64,000 bases of DNA from Dactylosporangium roseum (GCF_025264685.1 NZ_CP073721.1:7333501-7397500), one strand, 5' to 3'. Shown: positions 41,524-50,881, counted from the first letter of the stretch. Notes: generated from the sequence alone by a model not told the origin. Translations and numbers: made by a program.

Positions 41524-41753
41524 GTCGTGTCTCCATTCGGGGTAGTGGCCAGGTGCTCGCGGTGGATCAGCGCCCGGTGGACCGCGCTGGGCAGGTCGAG
41601 CGGGGGCGTGCACTCGTCCTCGGCGCAGATGCGGCACAGGGTCAGGCACGTCACGCCGACCAAGGTTTCCGCCTCGTAGACGTCGAGGTCGGTGGTGTCG
41701 TCGCAGGACTCGCACCGCTCGGCGAGCGGGCAGGGCAGACGGGGCGTGTTCAT
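41520..41753 (-). CDS. Small Cys-rich protein, unit 1
   Basis: 77 residues: MNTPRLPCPLAERCESCDDT then TCLTLCRICAEDECTPPL. Seven cysteines in CxxC-like pairs suggest a zinc ribbon. It overlaps its neighbours by 1 and 4 bases, so it is translationally coupled to both. Function unknown. Confidence 0.7.
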   Translation of the reverse strand: MNTPRLPCPLAERCESCDDTTDLDVYEAETLVGVTCLTLCRICAEDECTPPLDLPSAVHRALIHREHLATTPNGDTT

Positions 41754-41989
41754 CAGGCGGCCCGCGCCGGGGCCGGGGTGGTGCGGGTGGCGTGCAGCTT
41801 GACCAATTCCCGGCGCACGAGCGCCTCAGCGCGGCGCATCCGGCGCCAGTCCAGCGCGGTCGGTTCGGGCTCGGCGGTGATGACCCTGATCTCGGCGTCG
41901 AGCAGGGTCATCTCCGCCTCGATCAGCGGCATCTCCGCCTCAATCGCCGCCAGGTCGGCGGCGGTCGGTTCGTCACGTTCGTGGTTCAC
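41753..41989 (-). CDS. DUF6284-like protein, unit 1
   Basis: 78 residues from a GTG with a GGAGAGACC site. A helical, acidic repeat-like body (DLAAIEAEMPLIEAEMTLLD) followed by a basic C-terminus; it resembles the DUF6284 family that heads AICE transfer operons. First gene of the long minus-strand core operon that runs through spd, tra and rep toward xis-int. Confidence 0.75.
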   Translation of the reverse strand: MNHERDEPTAADLAAIEAEMPLIEAEMTLLDAEIRVITAEPEPTALDWRRMRRAEALVRRELVKLHATRTTPAPARAA

Positions 41990-42379
41990 GGTCTCTCCTG
42001 TGAGATCGAGACGACCGCCCGGCCGAGATAGACCCTAGGTCGGGCGGGAATCGTTGTGTGAAGCCCGTTACAGCGGGGCTAAATTTGGGTGCGAGGGTCA
42101 AAACCCTTGCGGTGCAACCTTTTCAATGGAGGTGCGGCCGTTTTCAATTCTCAAAAACCTTGCGGACACGGCGGATCACGGGCGCGCCACACGGAGATGC
42201 AGCCATTCCCACGACCCCCGGCCGGGAGTTCGATTGTCTAGATTGACTAGAAAATCTGCCTGCCATCGATATTGAGGGCCGCGTCGGCGCCGCGTCAAGA
42301 GGTTTGCCTAGATTGACTAGACAGTCTTCGGGGTGCGGCGTAGAAACGAGGAGTGCACACACCTCGTGGCTCTGCCATG
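41990..42379. promoter_or_regulatory. Operator/promoter region, unit 1 (truncated gntR)
   Basis: A divergent control region without a gene. Two identical CTAGATTGACTAGA boxes at 42238-42251 and 42308-42321 (70 bp apart) are probable GntR operators. An AT-rich part (42080-42165) has repeated CCTTGCGG and TTTTCAAT. The gntR ATG (42377) and two codons remain, then the sequence switches to xis. Confidence 0.7.
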
Positions 42380-42589
42380 CCCGTCCAGCTCGGCGAGGAA
42401 GTCGGCAAGGGTCAGGAACTCTCGGCGGCCCACGGATCGCGGCTCCCTATCGATGCGTACGGGGCGCTGAGATCGACGCTGACCGCCCGCCGAGCGCGGG
42501 GGGTCCTCCGGCTGGTTACGGGCGGGCGGAACGTCTACGGGCGTTTGGGAGGGGGTCTGAGAGGGCCGCAGAGGCAAGATCTTACGCAT
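42317..42589 (-). pseudogene. Truncated xis at unit 1/2 junction
   Basis: The first 69 codons of xis (through LTLADFLAELD) continue into 21 codons read backwards through the gntR start and operator (GHGRATRCVHSSFLRRTPKT). The recognition helix and wing are lost, so it cannot act as an excisionase. Confidence 0.85.
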
Positions 42590-42681
42590 GTCTATGTCTT
42601 CCTAAGCGTCGGTCGGCCTAAGGGGCTCCGAGGCGGTCGGCCTGTCGGCTGGCGTGGTCGCTGAGCGCCGCGAGATGCGGG

Positions 42682-42750
42682 TGACAGAACTGACAGAACT
42701 GACAGAACCTCGGCCGGGATGGGGTTGTGTCAGTTCTGTCAGTTCTGTCA
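42682..42750. repeat. Inverted iteron array next to rep, unit 2
   Basis: Identical to 34555-34623: three TGACAGAAC iterons facing three inverted ones. Confidence 0.8.
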
Positions 42751-42756
42751 GTGGCC

Positions 42757-44706
42757 TCACGCCGTTCGTCGTGCCGCGTCGATGGCGTGGACTGTGGCGG
42801 CGGGACGGTGTACCTCGGGGTGCACGAGGTAGCTCGGCGACGGTGGCCGTCCGCCCTTGGCGGTACGCGCCGGTGGCTCCAGTAGGCGCAGGTAGCCGTG
42901 TGCGTCGAGCACGTCAAGCGCGGAGTCGAGGTCGGCGACGGTGGCGAGCTGGGCGGTCTTTACCGCGCGGAACAGTTCCCGTTTGGTGAACGCGGTGCTG
43001 CCGGTGCGTTCGATCCAGGCCAGCACGGTGCGGGCGTTGCGGGTGGCCGGGTCGGCGCCCATGTCGTCGAACGCGGCCAGGGCGTGCGCGGCGAAGTAGT
43101 CGCCGAGCAGGGCGGCGCGGTCGATGGTGTCGGCGCTGATCGGCTTGCCCCACCCGTCGCGCAGGTGTTCGGCGAGGTGGATCAGCCCGGCGAGCCGGAC
43201 GACGGCGCCGGTGTACTTGCTGCCCCAGTCCACGATGTGTCCCCACGCCCCGCCCGGCGCGAGACGCGGCTCGACGGTGCGCTCGATGTCGAGCACCCGT
43301 TGGTTGGCCTCGGCGGTGAGGGGCAGCACGGCCGGGTCGGTCCACTCCGCGAGGGACAGCACCAGCGCGGTCAGGTTCTCCGCGTACGTGGTGGCCACGT
43401 CGGCGGGTATCGGATCGGCGCCGACCTTGCGGCGGCCCACGGTGTTCTCCGGCAGCGAGAACAGGATGCGGGCGAGCAGGCCGAGGCCACGGAAGCCGGG
43501 CATGCCAGCGATGTCGCGCAGCACGTCAGGCTGTACCGCCAGGCCGAGGGTGAGCGCTGGTTTCTCTACGTGTTCGGCGTCGCGGCTCTGCCGGCCGATG
43601 CGCATCATGTCCCCGGCGTGGCCCTTGAGGAACACCTCCAGGTTGGGCGTGCCGGAATAGCGCCCGGCGATGGTGGCGAAGATGCCGCCCTCCGGGGACA
43701 GCACCGCCAGACGGCCGCCCTGCGCGGCCAGCAGCGACGCTGCTGCCTCGCTCGTCACGTCGTCGGCGACCAACTGCGGCAGCACGGGGACGGTGACCGC
43801 GTCGGCCTGCATCGCGGCGGCGGTCGCCTCCGCGAGCAGCGTGTCACGGCCGGACACGTCGGCGTTCGCTGCCGCGTTGGCGGCCCGGTCGGCGGCCTTG
43901 CCCGCCACCCGCGCGGCCAGCTCGGCCTCCACGATGACCGGCTTGGTCCGCTCCACCAGCGCCCGCTCAGCGCCGAGCAGTGGCCCGGTCATCGCGGAGA
44001 ACACCGCCGACTTGCGGGAACCGGGCGGTAGTACAACGACGGTGAACAGGTTCGTTGGTTCCCGCCAGGAGCCGCGTACCTCCACCTCGGCGCGGCCACC
44101 GGCGGCCGTGGACAGCGCGGCGAGGGCGATGCTGCCGGGCAGGTCGAGCGGTGTTTGGGTGAACTCCGCGACGGCGTAGACCATTTCGGCGACCCAGTCG
44201 GGCAGCACCTCGGCCGGGAACGCGGGCAGGTGCCGCCCGGTGCCGATCGGGATCAGCGTTGGCCACCCGCCCGCGGTGGCGGTGTCGAGCATCGCTCGCC
44301 CGGCGGCGACGACGTCGGTGACGTCGGCGCCGGAGGTGGCCAGGTCGGCGAGCTGGGCGCCGAGGTCGACCACGTGACGGCGCCGGGCGTGGTCGGCCAC
44401 GATCGCGGCGTAGTGCCCGGCGTTGGCCACGCTCGGCACGGCCCGCATGAGTGTGTGCAGGTAGGCGGCGCCGCCGACCTTGGCCAGGTCGCCCGCCTCG
44501 GCGAGGTGTGCGGCCACGGCGACGGCGTCGATCGGGCGTCCGGCCGCGTGCAGGCCGAGCAGCGTTTCCCACAGCGCGGCGTGGTCCGGGCGGTGGAAGT
44601 CGCCCGGGGCGAGCGTGACGGCCAGGTCGCCGAGCACGTCCGAGGCGAGCAGTACCGCACCGATCACGGCCTGCTCAGCGGCCAGATCGTGCGTCGTTCG
44701 GCTCAT
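42757..44706 (-). CDS. DnaB-N/DUF3987 replication protein, unit 2
   Basis: Identical in sequence to the 649-residue protein at 34630-36579. Here only a truncated xis follows it, so this rep copy is no longer in line with int. Confidence 0.85.
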   Translation of the reverse strand: MSRTTHDLAAEQAVIGAVLLASDVLGDLAVTLAPGDFHRPDHAALWETLLGLHAAGRPIDAVAVAAHLAEAGDLAKVGGAAYLHTLMRAVPSVANAGHYAAIVADHARRRHVVDLGAQLADLATSGADVTDVVAAGRAMLDTATAGGWPTLIPIGTGRHLPAFPAEVLPDWVAEMVYAVAEFTQTPLDLPGSIALAALSTAAGGRAEVEVRGSWREPTNLFTVVVLPPGSRKSAVFSAMTGPLLGAERALVERTKPVIVEAELAARVAGKAADRAANAAANADVSGRDTLLAEATAAAMQADAVTVPVLPQLVADDVTSEAAASLLAAQGGRLAVLSPEGGIFATIAGRYSGTPNLEVFLKGHAGDMMRIGRQSRDAEHVEKPALTLGLAVQPDVLRDIAGMPGFRGLGLLARILFSLPENTVGRRKVGADPIPADVATTYAENLTALVLSLAEWTDPAVLPLTAEANQRVLDIERTVEPRLAPGGAWGHIVDWGSKYTGAVVRLAGLIHLAEHLRDGWGKPISADTIDRAALLGDYFAAHALAAFDDMGADPATRNARTVLAWIERTGSTAFTKRELFRAVKTAQLATVADLDSALDVLDAHGYLRLLEPPARTAKGGRPPSPSYLVHPEVHRPAATVHAIDAARRTA

Positions 44707-44734
44707 GGATCGCTCCTCAAAGAACGGTCACGGA

Positions 44735-44977
44735 TCATGCGATCCGGCGACGGGTAGACAGGTCGACGACCGGCGGGATGGGCAGGTCGACCACGACGGC
44801 AAGAGGTGCATCGCCGTTGCTGCTCTGGTCGGTCGGCGCGTCCGCTTCGGCTTGCGCGCACACCAGATGGCAGGGCACGTCGCGTTCGTCGCACATCAGC
44901 GCGGGACGTCCGCAGATGTGGCAGGGCTTGGGGTTCCAGTTCACGTGGTTGCGGCGCCAGTCCAGCCGTGTGCTCAT
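44735..44977 (-). CDS. Small Cys-rich protein, unit 2
   Basis: Identical to the 80-residue protein at 36608-36850, including the five Cys. Confidence 0.7.
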   Translation of the reverse strand: MSTRLDWRRNHVNWNPKPCHICGRPALMCDERDVPCHLVCAQAEADAPTDQSSNGDAPLAVVVDLPIPPVVDLSTRRRIA

Positions 44978-45258
44978 GCGGCCCACCGCCGACCGGCGCG
45001 GGTGGCGCGATCGATCAGGGCGCGCAGGTCGGTGGCGACGCCGAGGAGCTGCACCCGCGCGCACGGCTCGGCGTCGGCCAGTGCGACGGTGAGCCGCACC
45101 TCGGCGTGCTCCCGCCCGTCCGCGCCGCGTACGCGGGTGAGGGTGGCGCGGCCGTGGCCGGGGATGGCGATGGTCAGCGGGTCGGCGCGGTGCTCGCCGA
45201 GGCCGCAGCGGTGCCCGCGGGCGCACCAGTCGGGGTGCCGCTTCGGGTTGCGGTTCAT
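44974..45258 (-). CDS. Small hypothetical protein, unit 2
   Basis: Identical to the 94-residue protein at 36847-37131; intact here. Confidence 0.7.
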   Translation of the reverse strand: MNRNPKRHPDWCARGHRCGLGEHRADPLTIAIPGHGRATLTRVRGADGREHAEVRLTVALADAEPCARVQLLGVATDLRALIDRATRAGRRWAA

Positions 45259-45503
45259 CGGGCGTCCCGGCGGGTGTTGGACAGGTGGTTGTAGATCCAG
45301 CGACCGGCGCGCAGGCGGCGGCCCGAACCACCGCAGCGGCGGCAAAGCCGGAACGCGCGGCCGGTCGGGGAGCGGCGCTTGCCGGTGCCGTCGCAGCGGC
45401 CGCAGGCCTTGAACGGCCACACCCAGCACGCGAGGGCGTAACCGAGCGTGACAGCGACGGTGAGCAGGACGAGCGTGATAGTGGCCTTCGTTTGGGGGTC
45501 CAC
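45255..45503 (-). CDS. Small membrane protein with DnaJ-like zinc motifs, unit 2
   Basis: Identical to 37128-37376. Confidence 0.75.
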   Translation of the reverse strand: MDPQTKATITLVLLTVAVTLGYALACWVWPFKACGRCDGTGKRRSPTGRAFRLCRRCGGSGRRLRAGRWIYNHLSNTRRDAR

Positions 45504-45584
45504 AAGTGCCTCCAGGGCCGGTTTTCGGGCGTGAAAGGCCGTGGGCTGCTATCCGCTAGAGCCCAGGTGGATGATCGGTTTCGG

Positions 45585-45637
45585 TGCTAGCGGGGGTGCT
45601 AGCGCTAGCAGGGCTGGCCGCTAGCGCTAGCACCCCC
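45585..45637. repeat. GCTAGC array and palindrome, unit 2
   Basis: Identical to 37458-37510; arms at 45592-45609 and 45620-45637. Confidence 0.75.
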
Positions 45638-45644
45638 GGCGGGG

Positions 45645-47870
45645 TCAGTCGCTACGCTGCTTCCGGTCACGCTCCGCAATCGCGGTGAGGAGGTCGGCGT
45701 GCTTGATGCCGCGCCGGGTGGTGGCCTTGCCGTCGATGCGGCGGCCGACGTCGCCGACCTTCACCGCACCGTGCGGCTTGAGCGCCGTCGACAGTTGCGC
45801 GGGCTCCCACCCGGCGTAGACGTCGGGGCGCAGCTCGGCGAGCAGGGCACACAGCGTCTCGTTCCACGCCGCCTTCTCCCCTGCCGGCCAGATGCGGGCG
45901 AGGTCGCCGAGCAGGTCGAACGCCGGTGCCGTGTCGCGGGTCTGCTCCTCGGGGTTGGGCAGCGTCCCGGCGCCGGTGCGCAGCGCGACCGCGCGGGCCA
46001 CGATGCGCTCGGCAGCGGTGGTGTCGACGTAGAACGACCGCACCGGCGACGGCTTGCCGAACCCGGCCAGGATGCCCCACCCGGCCTCCACCACCGGCTG
46101 AAACACCGTGGCCCGGTAGCCGTTCTTGTACGCCGACGTCCCGAGAATCATGTCGTTGGCGGTCTGGTCGGCCACCGACAGGCAGAACCGGGAGTTCACG
46201 TTGCGGGTGATGCCGGTCGGCAGGTTGTCCTTGTCCGGGATCTGCGTCCCGATCAGGATGATGACGCCCAGGGCGCGGCCGAGCTTGATGACCTTCTCCA
46301 GGATCTCCCCGGCGTCCTTGCCGTACTTGGACGTCATCAGCTCTTGCAGCTCATCGAACCACGCCACGAGCGGGTGCAGCCCGGAACCCTTGAGGGACGC
46401 CAACTCCGGCGTCACCTTGTTCTCCGGCGCCTTGCCCAGCTTGGCGTAGTGCTCGATGCGCTTGGAGCGGCGGCGGCACTCCTCGTACAGCCACTCGATG
46501 AACGCGAAGCACCGGGCCAATGTGTCGTCGTCGAAGCCGTTGCCGTACTCCGCCATCACCGGCGACAGGACGGCGAAGTCACCGACGCCCTTGAGCTCAT
46601 AGCCTCGGATCTCCACCCGGGCGTCGAGGGCGGCGGCCAGGATCAGATCCCGCAGTGCGAACGTCTTACCCGAGCCGGGCTGACCGCCGAAGAGGTAGTT
46701 GCGGAACATCAGGTCGATGCCGACCGCGTCGAGGCGCGGCGTGGTCGCGAACGGGAACGTCTTAAACACGTCGACCTTCGCCGACGCCGACAGCAGCGGC
46801 CACGCGGGTTGTTTCATCGCCGAGGCCGGTTCGTAGCCGACCCACAACGCGAGGCGGCCGGTGTGTCCCGGCGCCGGTTCCGGCCACACCTGATCCAGCG
46901 GCAGCCGCATCGCCGAGGCGAGCTTGCCCCGCCGGGCGACCACCTCGGACGCCTCCACCCCGTACGGCAGGTCGACCACGGCCAGGTGCCCCGGCCCGTC
47001 GCGGTGGATGTCGACCGGGAAACTGATCGCCTTCGAGTCCTTGGCCACGGCAGAGTTGATGGCCGCCATCTGCAACGACGTCAGCGCCCGGCGCACCAGC
47101 TCGGCGGTCAGCTTGCGGTAGCGGGTGCCCTCCGACACCCGATCGGTGAGCGGCTTATCCGCCGGGCGACCGACCCGCGCCAACACCGGCACGACGACAG
47201 CAGCGGCAGCGTAGCGCCACCACTCCGGCCCGAGCGCGACCACAGTCGCCCCGGCCGCCATCGCAGCGGCCGACGCGCCCAGCACCCACCACCGCCACGT
47301 GGACTGGCGTTGGCGGCGGGCGTCAAGCTTCAGCCACGCGTCGGCGTCGCCGCGCTGCGCGGCAGCCTGCCGAAGCGCCCAGTTGCCCTCCTCGGCGCTG
47401 GCCCAGCGCAGCGCCCGCCCGGTGCCCCGGAACAGGCCCACCGGCGCCCACACAGCGGTTTTCGCGGCGTACTTCGGCAACCGCACCCCGTGATAGGCGG
47501 CCACGTAACCGACGTCCTTGAGCTTGTGCCGCAGCGCGGCGCGGAACGCCCGCCGGGACCGCGCCCAGTCGGCCAGGATCGGCCGGCGGTGCTGCTGGCG
47601 CTGCAACACCTCGGCCGGGATGTCGTCGGCCCGGTCGACCAGCCCACCATCGCGGCCGGGACCGTCGTCAACCGACTCGGCGTCGTAACCGTCGTCGTCG
47701 GCCTGGTCGTCGGGCTGGTCGTCGTCGCGGCCGGGGTCGCCCGGCGTCGGCGCGCCACGGCGGGCGCGGGCCGCGCCCAGGTCGACCACGTCGGCAACGT
47801 CGGTCACCTCGTCTTCGTACTTGGACCAGTCGAACCCGTTCGGGTCATCTCGGTCAGGGGTGCCGTTCAT
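45645..47870 (-). CDS. FtsK/SpoIIIE-type conjugal DNA translocase (TraSA-like), unit 2
   Basis: 741 residues, the intact reference copy. An acidic Asp-rich N-terminus (~1-85), two membrane segments at ~191-235, then the motor: Walker A FGGQPGSGKT (395-403), Walker B LVAWFDELQE (D506, E507), GVIILIGTQIPDKDNLPTGI, and a C-terminal winged-helix-like region (~655-735). TraSA/TraB-type motors move double-stranded plasmid DNA between mycelia as hexamers at the septum and recognise specific repeats. The start overlaps the upstream gene (ATGA). Confidence 0.9.
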   Translation of the reverse strand: MNGTPDRDDPNGFDWSKYEDEVTDVADVVDLGAARARRGAPTPGDPGRDDDQPDDQADDDGYDAESVDDGPGRDGGLVDRADDIPAEVLQRQQHRRPILADWARSRRAFRAALRHKLKDVGYVAAYHGVRLPKYAAKTAVWAPVGLFRGTGRALRWASAEEGNWALRQAAAQRGDADAWLKLDARRQRQSTWRWWVLGASAAAMAAGATVVALGPEWWRYAAAAVVVPVLARVGRPADKPLTDRVSEGTRYRKLTAELVRRALTSLQMAAINSAVAKDSKAISFPVDIHRDGPGHLAVVDLPYGVEASEVVARRGKLASAMRLPLDQVWPEPAPGHTGRLALWVGYEPASAMKQPAWPLLSASAKVDVFKTFPFATTPRLDAVGIDLMFRNYLFGGQPGSGKTFALRDLILAAALDARVEIRGYELKGVGDFAVLSPVMAEYGNGFDDDTLARCFAFIEWLYEECRRRSKRIEHYAKLGKAPENKVTPELASLKGSGLHPLVAWFDELQELMTSKYGKDAGEILEKVIKLGRALGVIILIGTQIPDKDNLPTGITRNVNSRFCLSVADQTANDMILGTSAYKNGYRATVFQPVVEAGWGILAGFGKPSPVRSFYVDTTAAERIVARAVALRTGAGTLPNPEEQTRDTAPAFDLLGDLARIWPAGEKAAWNETLCALLAELRPDVYAGWEPAQLSTALKPHGAVKVGDVGRRIDGKATTRRGIKHADLLTAIAERDRKQRSD

Positions 47871-48304
47871 GCCGCGTCCTCCGTCGTGGTGATGGCGTCA
47901 ATCAGGGCGATGTCGTTGTGGTCCTTGGGTCGGGCAGTGCTCGCCTTGCTCGCTCGCACGGCGGACAGCGGGGCGAACGGGAGCCCGGCGTGGCGCTCAG
48001 CGGCGCCGATCAGGCGATCGGTGTCCCACCCGGGCAGCCATCGGTCGGCCACTTCGAGGGTGAGGCTGATCGTGAGGCCGTGCCCGGACGGCGCGGGGGT
48101 CGGCTGACACCAGCGAGCCAACCGGCGCCACGCCTCGCCCCGAGCGACCACGTCCAGGTCGCCGAGGTCGCGGCGCAGCCCGTGGGCCAGCAGCGGCCCA
48201 GAGCCGAACACCACGAAGTCGTCGGCGGGCAGGTTGAGGCCGGTCAGCATCCGCAGCAGCGGATCGCCAGCGAAGAACGGCGTTGCGGTCACCGGGTCAC
48301 CCAC
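47867..48304 (-). CDS. Nucleotidyltransferase-like protein, unit 2
   Basis: Identical to the 145-residue protein at 39742-40179; here upstream of an intact translocase gene. Confidence 0.6.
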   Translation of the reverse strand: MGDPVTATPFFAGDPLLRMLTGLNLPADDFVVFGSGPLLAHGLRRDLGDLDVVARGEAWRRLARWCQPTPAPSGHGLTISLTLEVADRWLPGWDTDRLIGAAERHAGLPFAPLSAVRASKASTARPKDHNDIALIDAITTTEDAA

Positions 48305-48725
48305 CGATCGTGATGAGCAGAGCAGCGATGAACAACCAGCCGACGTGCCATGCCTGGTCGAGGGCGTAGAGGCCGCCGCCGCGTTCCAGCCATCCCGGCG
48401 ACTTGCGCAACGCGTCGGCCATCCGACGCAGCGGCACCCGCCGGTCGGCGATGTGGTGCGTCACCGCCGACACCGCCAACCCGGCAGCGGTCCAGCCCAG
48501 GTGCAGGCTCAGACCGGTCACGGCCACGGCCAGGATGAGCGCGGCGACAGCGGTCGCGGTGTAGGTGGCCACGTGCGCAGCGCAGGCGAGGTGACCGCGC
48601 CAGCCGGGGTCAGCCTTGTGGTCGGCCTGGTGCTGGGTCTGCACCCAGTGGTCGGCGACCTGGTGTGCGGCGTAGAGGGCGACAAAGACAGCGGCGAGGG
48701 TGCCAGCGTCCGTGGAACTTGCCAT
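48297..48725 (-). CDS. DUF3307-like membrane protein, unit 2
   Basis: Identical to 40172-40600. Confidence 0.75.
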   Translation of the reverse strand: MASSTDAGTLAAVFVALYAAHQVADHWVQTQHQADHKADPGWRGHLACAAHVATYTATAVAALILAVAVTGLSLHLGWTAAGLAVSAVTHHIADRRVPLRRMADALRKSPGWLERGGGLYALDQAWHVGWLFIAALLITIGG

Positions 48726-48814
48726 GATGGGGATCTCCCGACTTCCTGTTGGAGGGATGGGGGACCGGTGCGCGGCCGTGCTTTCCAGGGCTGGGGGCCG
48801 CGCACCGGGCGGTG

Positions 48815-49648
48815 CTACTCGTGGTCGGCGTGGATCAGGTGGGCCAGGGCGGCGCCCATGCCGAGCACGGCCACGGGCAGGCAGGCAACGGCGGTGGTGA
48901 TCCACCACGGGGCGTTGGTGATCCCGGCGGCGGTCATCAGGTGGTAGGCGATCTGCCCGGCCGCGCCGAAGATCAGGGAGCCGATCGCCGACCAGCGGGC
49001 GAACGCCCGCACCGCCTTGCTGTAGGCGCCGGACAGCCACACCGCCAGGGCGTACGCGGCGTACGTCTCGACACCGATCGGCAGCGTGATCGCGGTGTTG
49101 ATGGAGAACCCGTCCGCGATCCCGGGCAGCGGGTGAACCACCCCGAACCCGGTCAGCTCACCCAGGCCGACCCACCCGGACCAGATGGCCACGAACGCGG
49201 GCAGCGCCAGGACCCACACCGGCCACGAGCGCGGCTTGCGCCGGGCGGGCACCTTCACGGGCGGCGCGGCCGGGACGACATCGGCGGCCGGGGCGGTGGT
49301 GATGTTGGTTTCCGGGTGTCCGGCACCCGTGGCCAGCGGCGCAAGCTCCGGCGCCTCAGCGACCGGCGGCGCCTCCACCGGCGCGGCAGGCCCGGCGGCG
49401 TCCTCGGTGGGGTCGTCCTGCGGCGCCAGGTCCGGCACGGCGCGCAGCGAGCGCGGCGCGGGAATCTCGGCGCGCTCGTCGGCGAGCGCCTCCCGGACCG
49501 CGTTGGCCTTCGGCGCGCCGATCCTGAACTCCTTCATGAGCGCGTTGCGCGACGGAATCTCGCCGAGCCGCTCGGCGAGCTTGCGGGCCTCGGGCAACAG
49601 GGCCTCGATCGGAGCGGGGTAGGCACTGGAGGCGATAGCGGTGGTCAC
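48815..49648 (-). CDS. Spd-like membrane protein, unit 2
   Basis: Identical to 40690-41523 (277 residues, GTG start). Confidence 0.75.
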   Translation of the reverse strand: MTTAIASSAYPAPIEALLPEARKLAERLGEIPSRNALMKEFRIGAPKANAVREALADERAEIPAPRSLRAVPDLAPQDDPTEDAAGPAAPVEAPPVAEAPELAPLATGAGHPETNITTAPAADVVPAAPPVKVPARRKPRSWPVWVLALPAFVAIWSGWVGLGELTGFGVVHPLPGIADGFSINTAITLPIGVETYAAYALAVWLSGAYSKAVRAFARWSAIGSLIFGAAGQIAYHLMTAAGITNAPWWITTAVACLPVAVLGMGAALAHLIHADHE

Positions 49649-49878
49649 GTCGTGTCTCCATTCGGGGTAGTGGCCAGGTGCTCGCGGTGGATCAGCGCCC
49701 GGTGGACCGCGCTGGGCAGGTCGAGCGGGGGCGTGCACTCGTCCTCGGCGCAGATGCGGCACAGGGTCAGGCACGTCACGCCGACCAAGGTTTCCGCCTC
49801 GTAGACGTCGAGGTCGGTGGTGTCGTCGCAGGACTCGCACCGCTCGGCGAGCGGGCAGGGCAGACGGGGCGTGTTCAT
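49645..49878 (-). CDS. Small Cys-rich protein, unit 2
   Basis: Identical to 41520-41753. Confidence 0.7.
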   Translation of the reverse strand: MNTPRLPCPLAERCESCDDTTDLDVYEAETLVGVTCLTLCRICAEDECTPPLDLPSAVHRALIHREHLATTPNGDTT

Positions 49879-50114
49879 CAGGCGGCCCGCGCCGGGGCCG
49901 GGGTGGTGCGGGTGGCGTGCAGCTTGACCAATTCCCGGCGCACGAGCGCCTCAGCGCGGCGCATCCGGCGCCAGTCCAGCGCGGTCGGTTCGGGCTCGGC
50001 GGTGATGACCCTGATCTCGGCGTCGAGCAGGGTCATCTCCGCCTCGATCAGCGGCATCTCCGCCTCAATCGCCGCCAGGTCGGCGGCGGTCGGTTCGTCA
50101 CGTTCGTGGTTCAC
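49878..50114 (-). CDS. DUF6284-like protein, unit 2
   Basis: Identical to 41753-41989. Confidence 0.75.
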   Translation of the reverse strand: MNHERDEPTAADLAAIEAEMPLIEAEMTLLDAEIRVITAEPEPTALDWRRMRRAEALVRRELVKLHATRTTPAPARAA

Positions 50115-50504
50115 GGTCTCTCCTGTGAGATCGAGACGACCGCCCGGCCGAGATAGACCCTAGGTCGGGCGGGAATCGTTGTGTGAAGCCCGTTACAGCG
50201 GGGCTAAATTTGGGTGCGAGGGTCAAAACCCTTGCGGTGCAACCTTTTCAATGGAGGTGCGGCCGTTTTCAATTCTCAAAAACCTTGCGGACACGGCGGA
50301 TCACGGGCGCGCCACACGGAGATGCAGCCATTCCCACGACCCCCGGCCGGGAGTTCGATTGTCTAGATTGACTAGAAAATCTGCCTGCCATCGATATTGA
50401 GGGCCGCGTCGGCGCCGCGTCAAGAGGTTTGCCTAGATTGACTAGACAGTCTTCGGGGTGCGGCGTAGAAACGAGGAGTGCACACACCTCGTGGCTCTGC
50501 CATG
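50115..50504. promoter_or_regulatory. Operator/promoter region, unit 2 (truncated gntR)
   Basis: Same as 41990-42379; CTAGATTGACTAGA boxes at 50363-50376 and 50433-50446. It again ends in a gntR stub fused to xis. Confidence 0.7.
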
Positions 50505-50714
50505 CCCGTCCAGCTCGGCGAGGAAGTCGGCAAGGGTCAGGAACTCTCGGCGGCCCACGGATCGCGGCTCCCTATCGATGCGTACGGGGCGCTGAGATCG
50601 ACGCTGACCGCCCGCCGAGCGCGGGGGGTCCTCCGGCTGGTTACGGGCGGGCGGAACGTCTACGGGCGTTTGGGAGGGGGTCTGAGAGGGCCGCAGAGGC
50701 AAGATCTTACGCAT
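50442..50714 (-). pseudogene. Truncated xis at unit 2/3 junction
   Basis: Base-for-base the same chimera as 42317-42589, so both junctions come from one event. Confidence 0.85.
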
Positions 50715-50806
50715 GTCTATGTCTTCCTAAGCGTCGGTCGGCCTAAGGGGCTCCGAGGCGGTCGGCCTGTCGGCTGGCGTGGTCGCTGAGCGCCGCGAGA
50801 TGCGGG

Positions 50807-50875
50807 TGACAGAACTGACAGAACTGACAGAACCTCGGCCGGGATGGGGTTGTGTCAGTTCTGTCAGTTCTGTCA
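50807..50875. repeat. Inverted iteron array next to rep, unit 3
   Basis: Identical to 34555-34623. Confidence 0.8.
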
Positions 50876-50881
50876 GTGGCC

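Larger units (their letters stand above)
34255..42381. repeat. Tandem core unit 1 (8127 bp)
   Basis: It runs from the middle of xis to the start of gntR. Compared with unit 2 it has two extra single G bases (in runs at 38397-38400 and 38840-38842), both in the FtsK-type gene; I see no other difference. Confidence 0.95.
42382..50506. repeat. Tandem core unit 2 (8125 bp)
   Basis: The only unit in which all core genes are open. It starts at the xis x gntR junction and ends at the next identical junction. Confidence 0.95.

Noticed and set aside
45699..48107. An 802-codon open frame on the plus strand opposite the translocase gene (also opposite the other units).
   Set aside because: It is the mirror of a real GC-rich gene; its translation is Arg/Gly/His-rich without domains. 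Same for long plus-strand frames opposite rpoC (5184-7955) and rpoB (7956-9803).
42382..50506. Three independent AICEs inserted in tandem at the same tRNA site.
   Set aside because: No att repeats, int or gntR lie between the units; true tandem accretion would leave an att core at each boundary.
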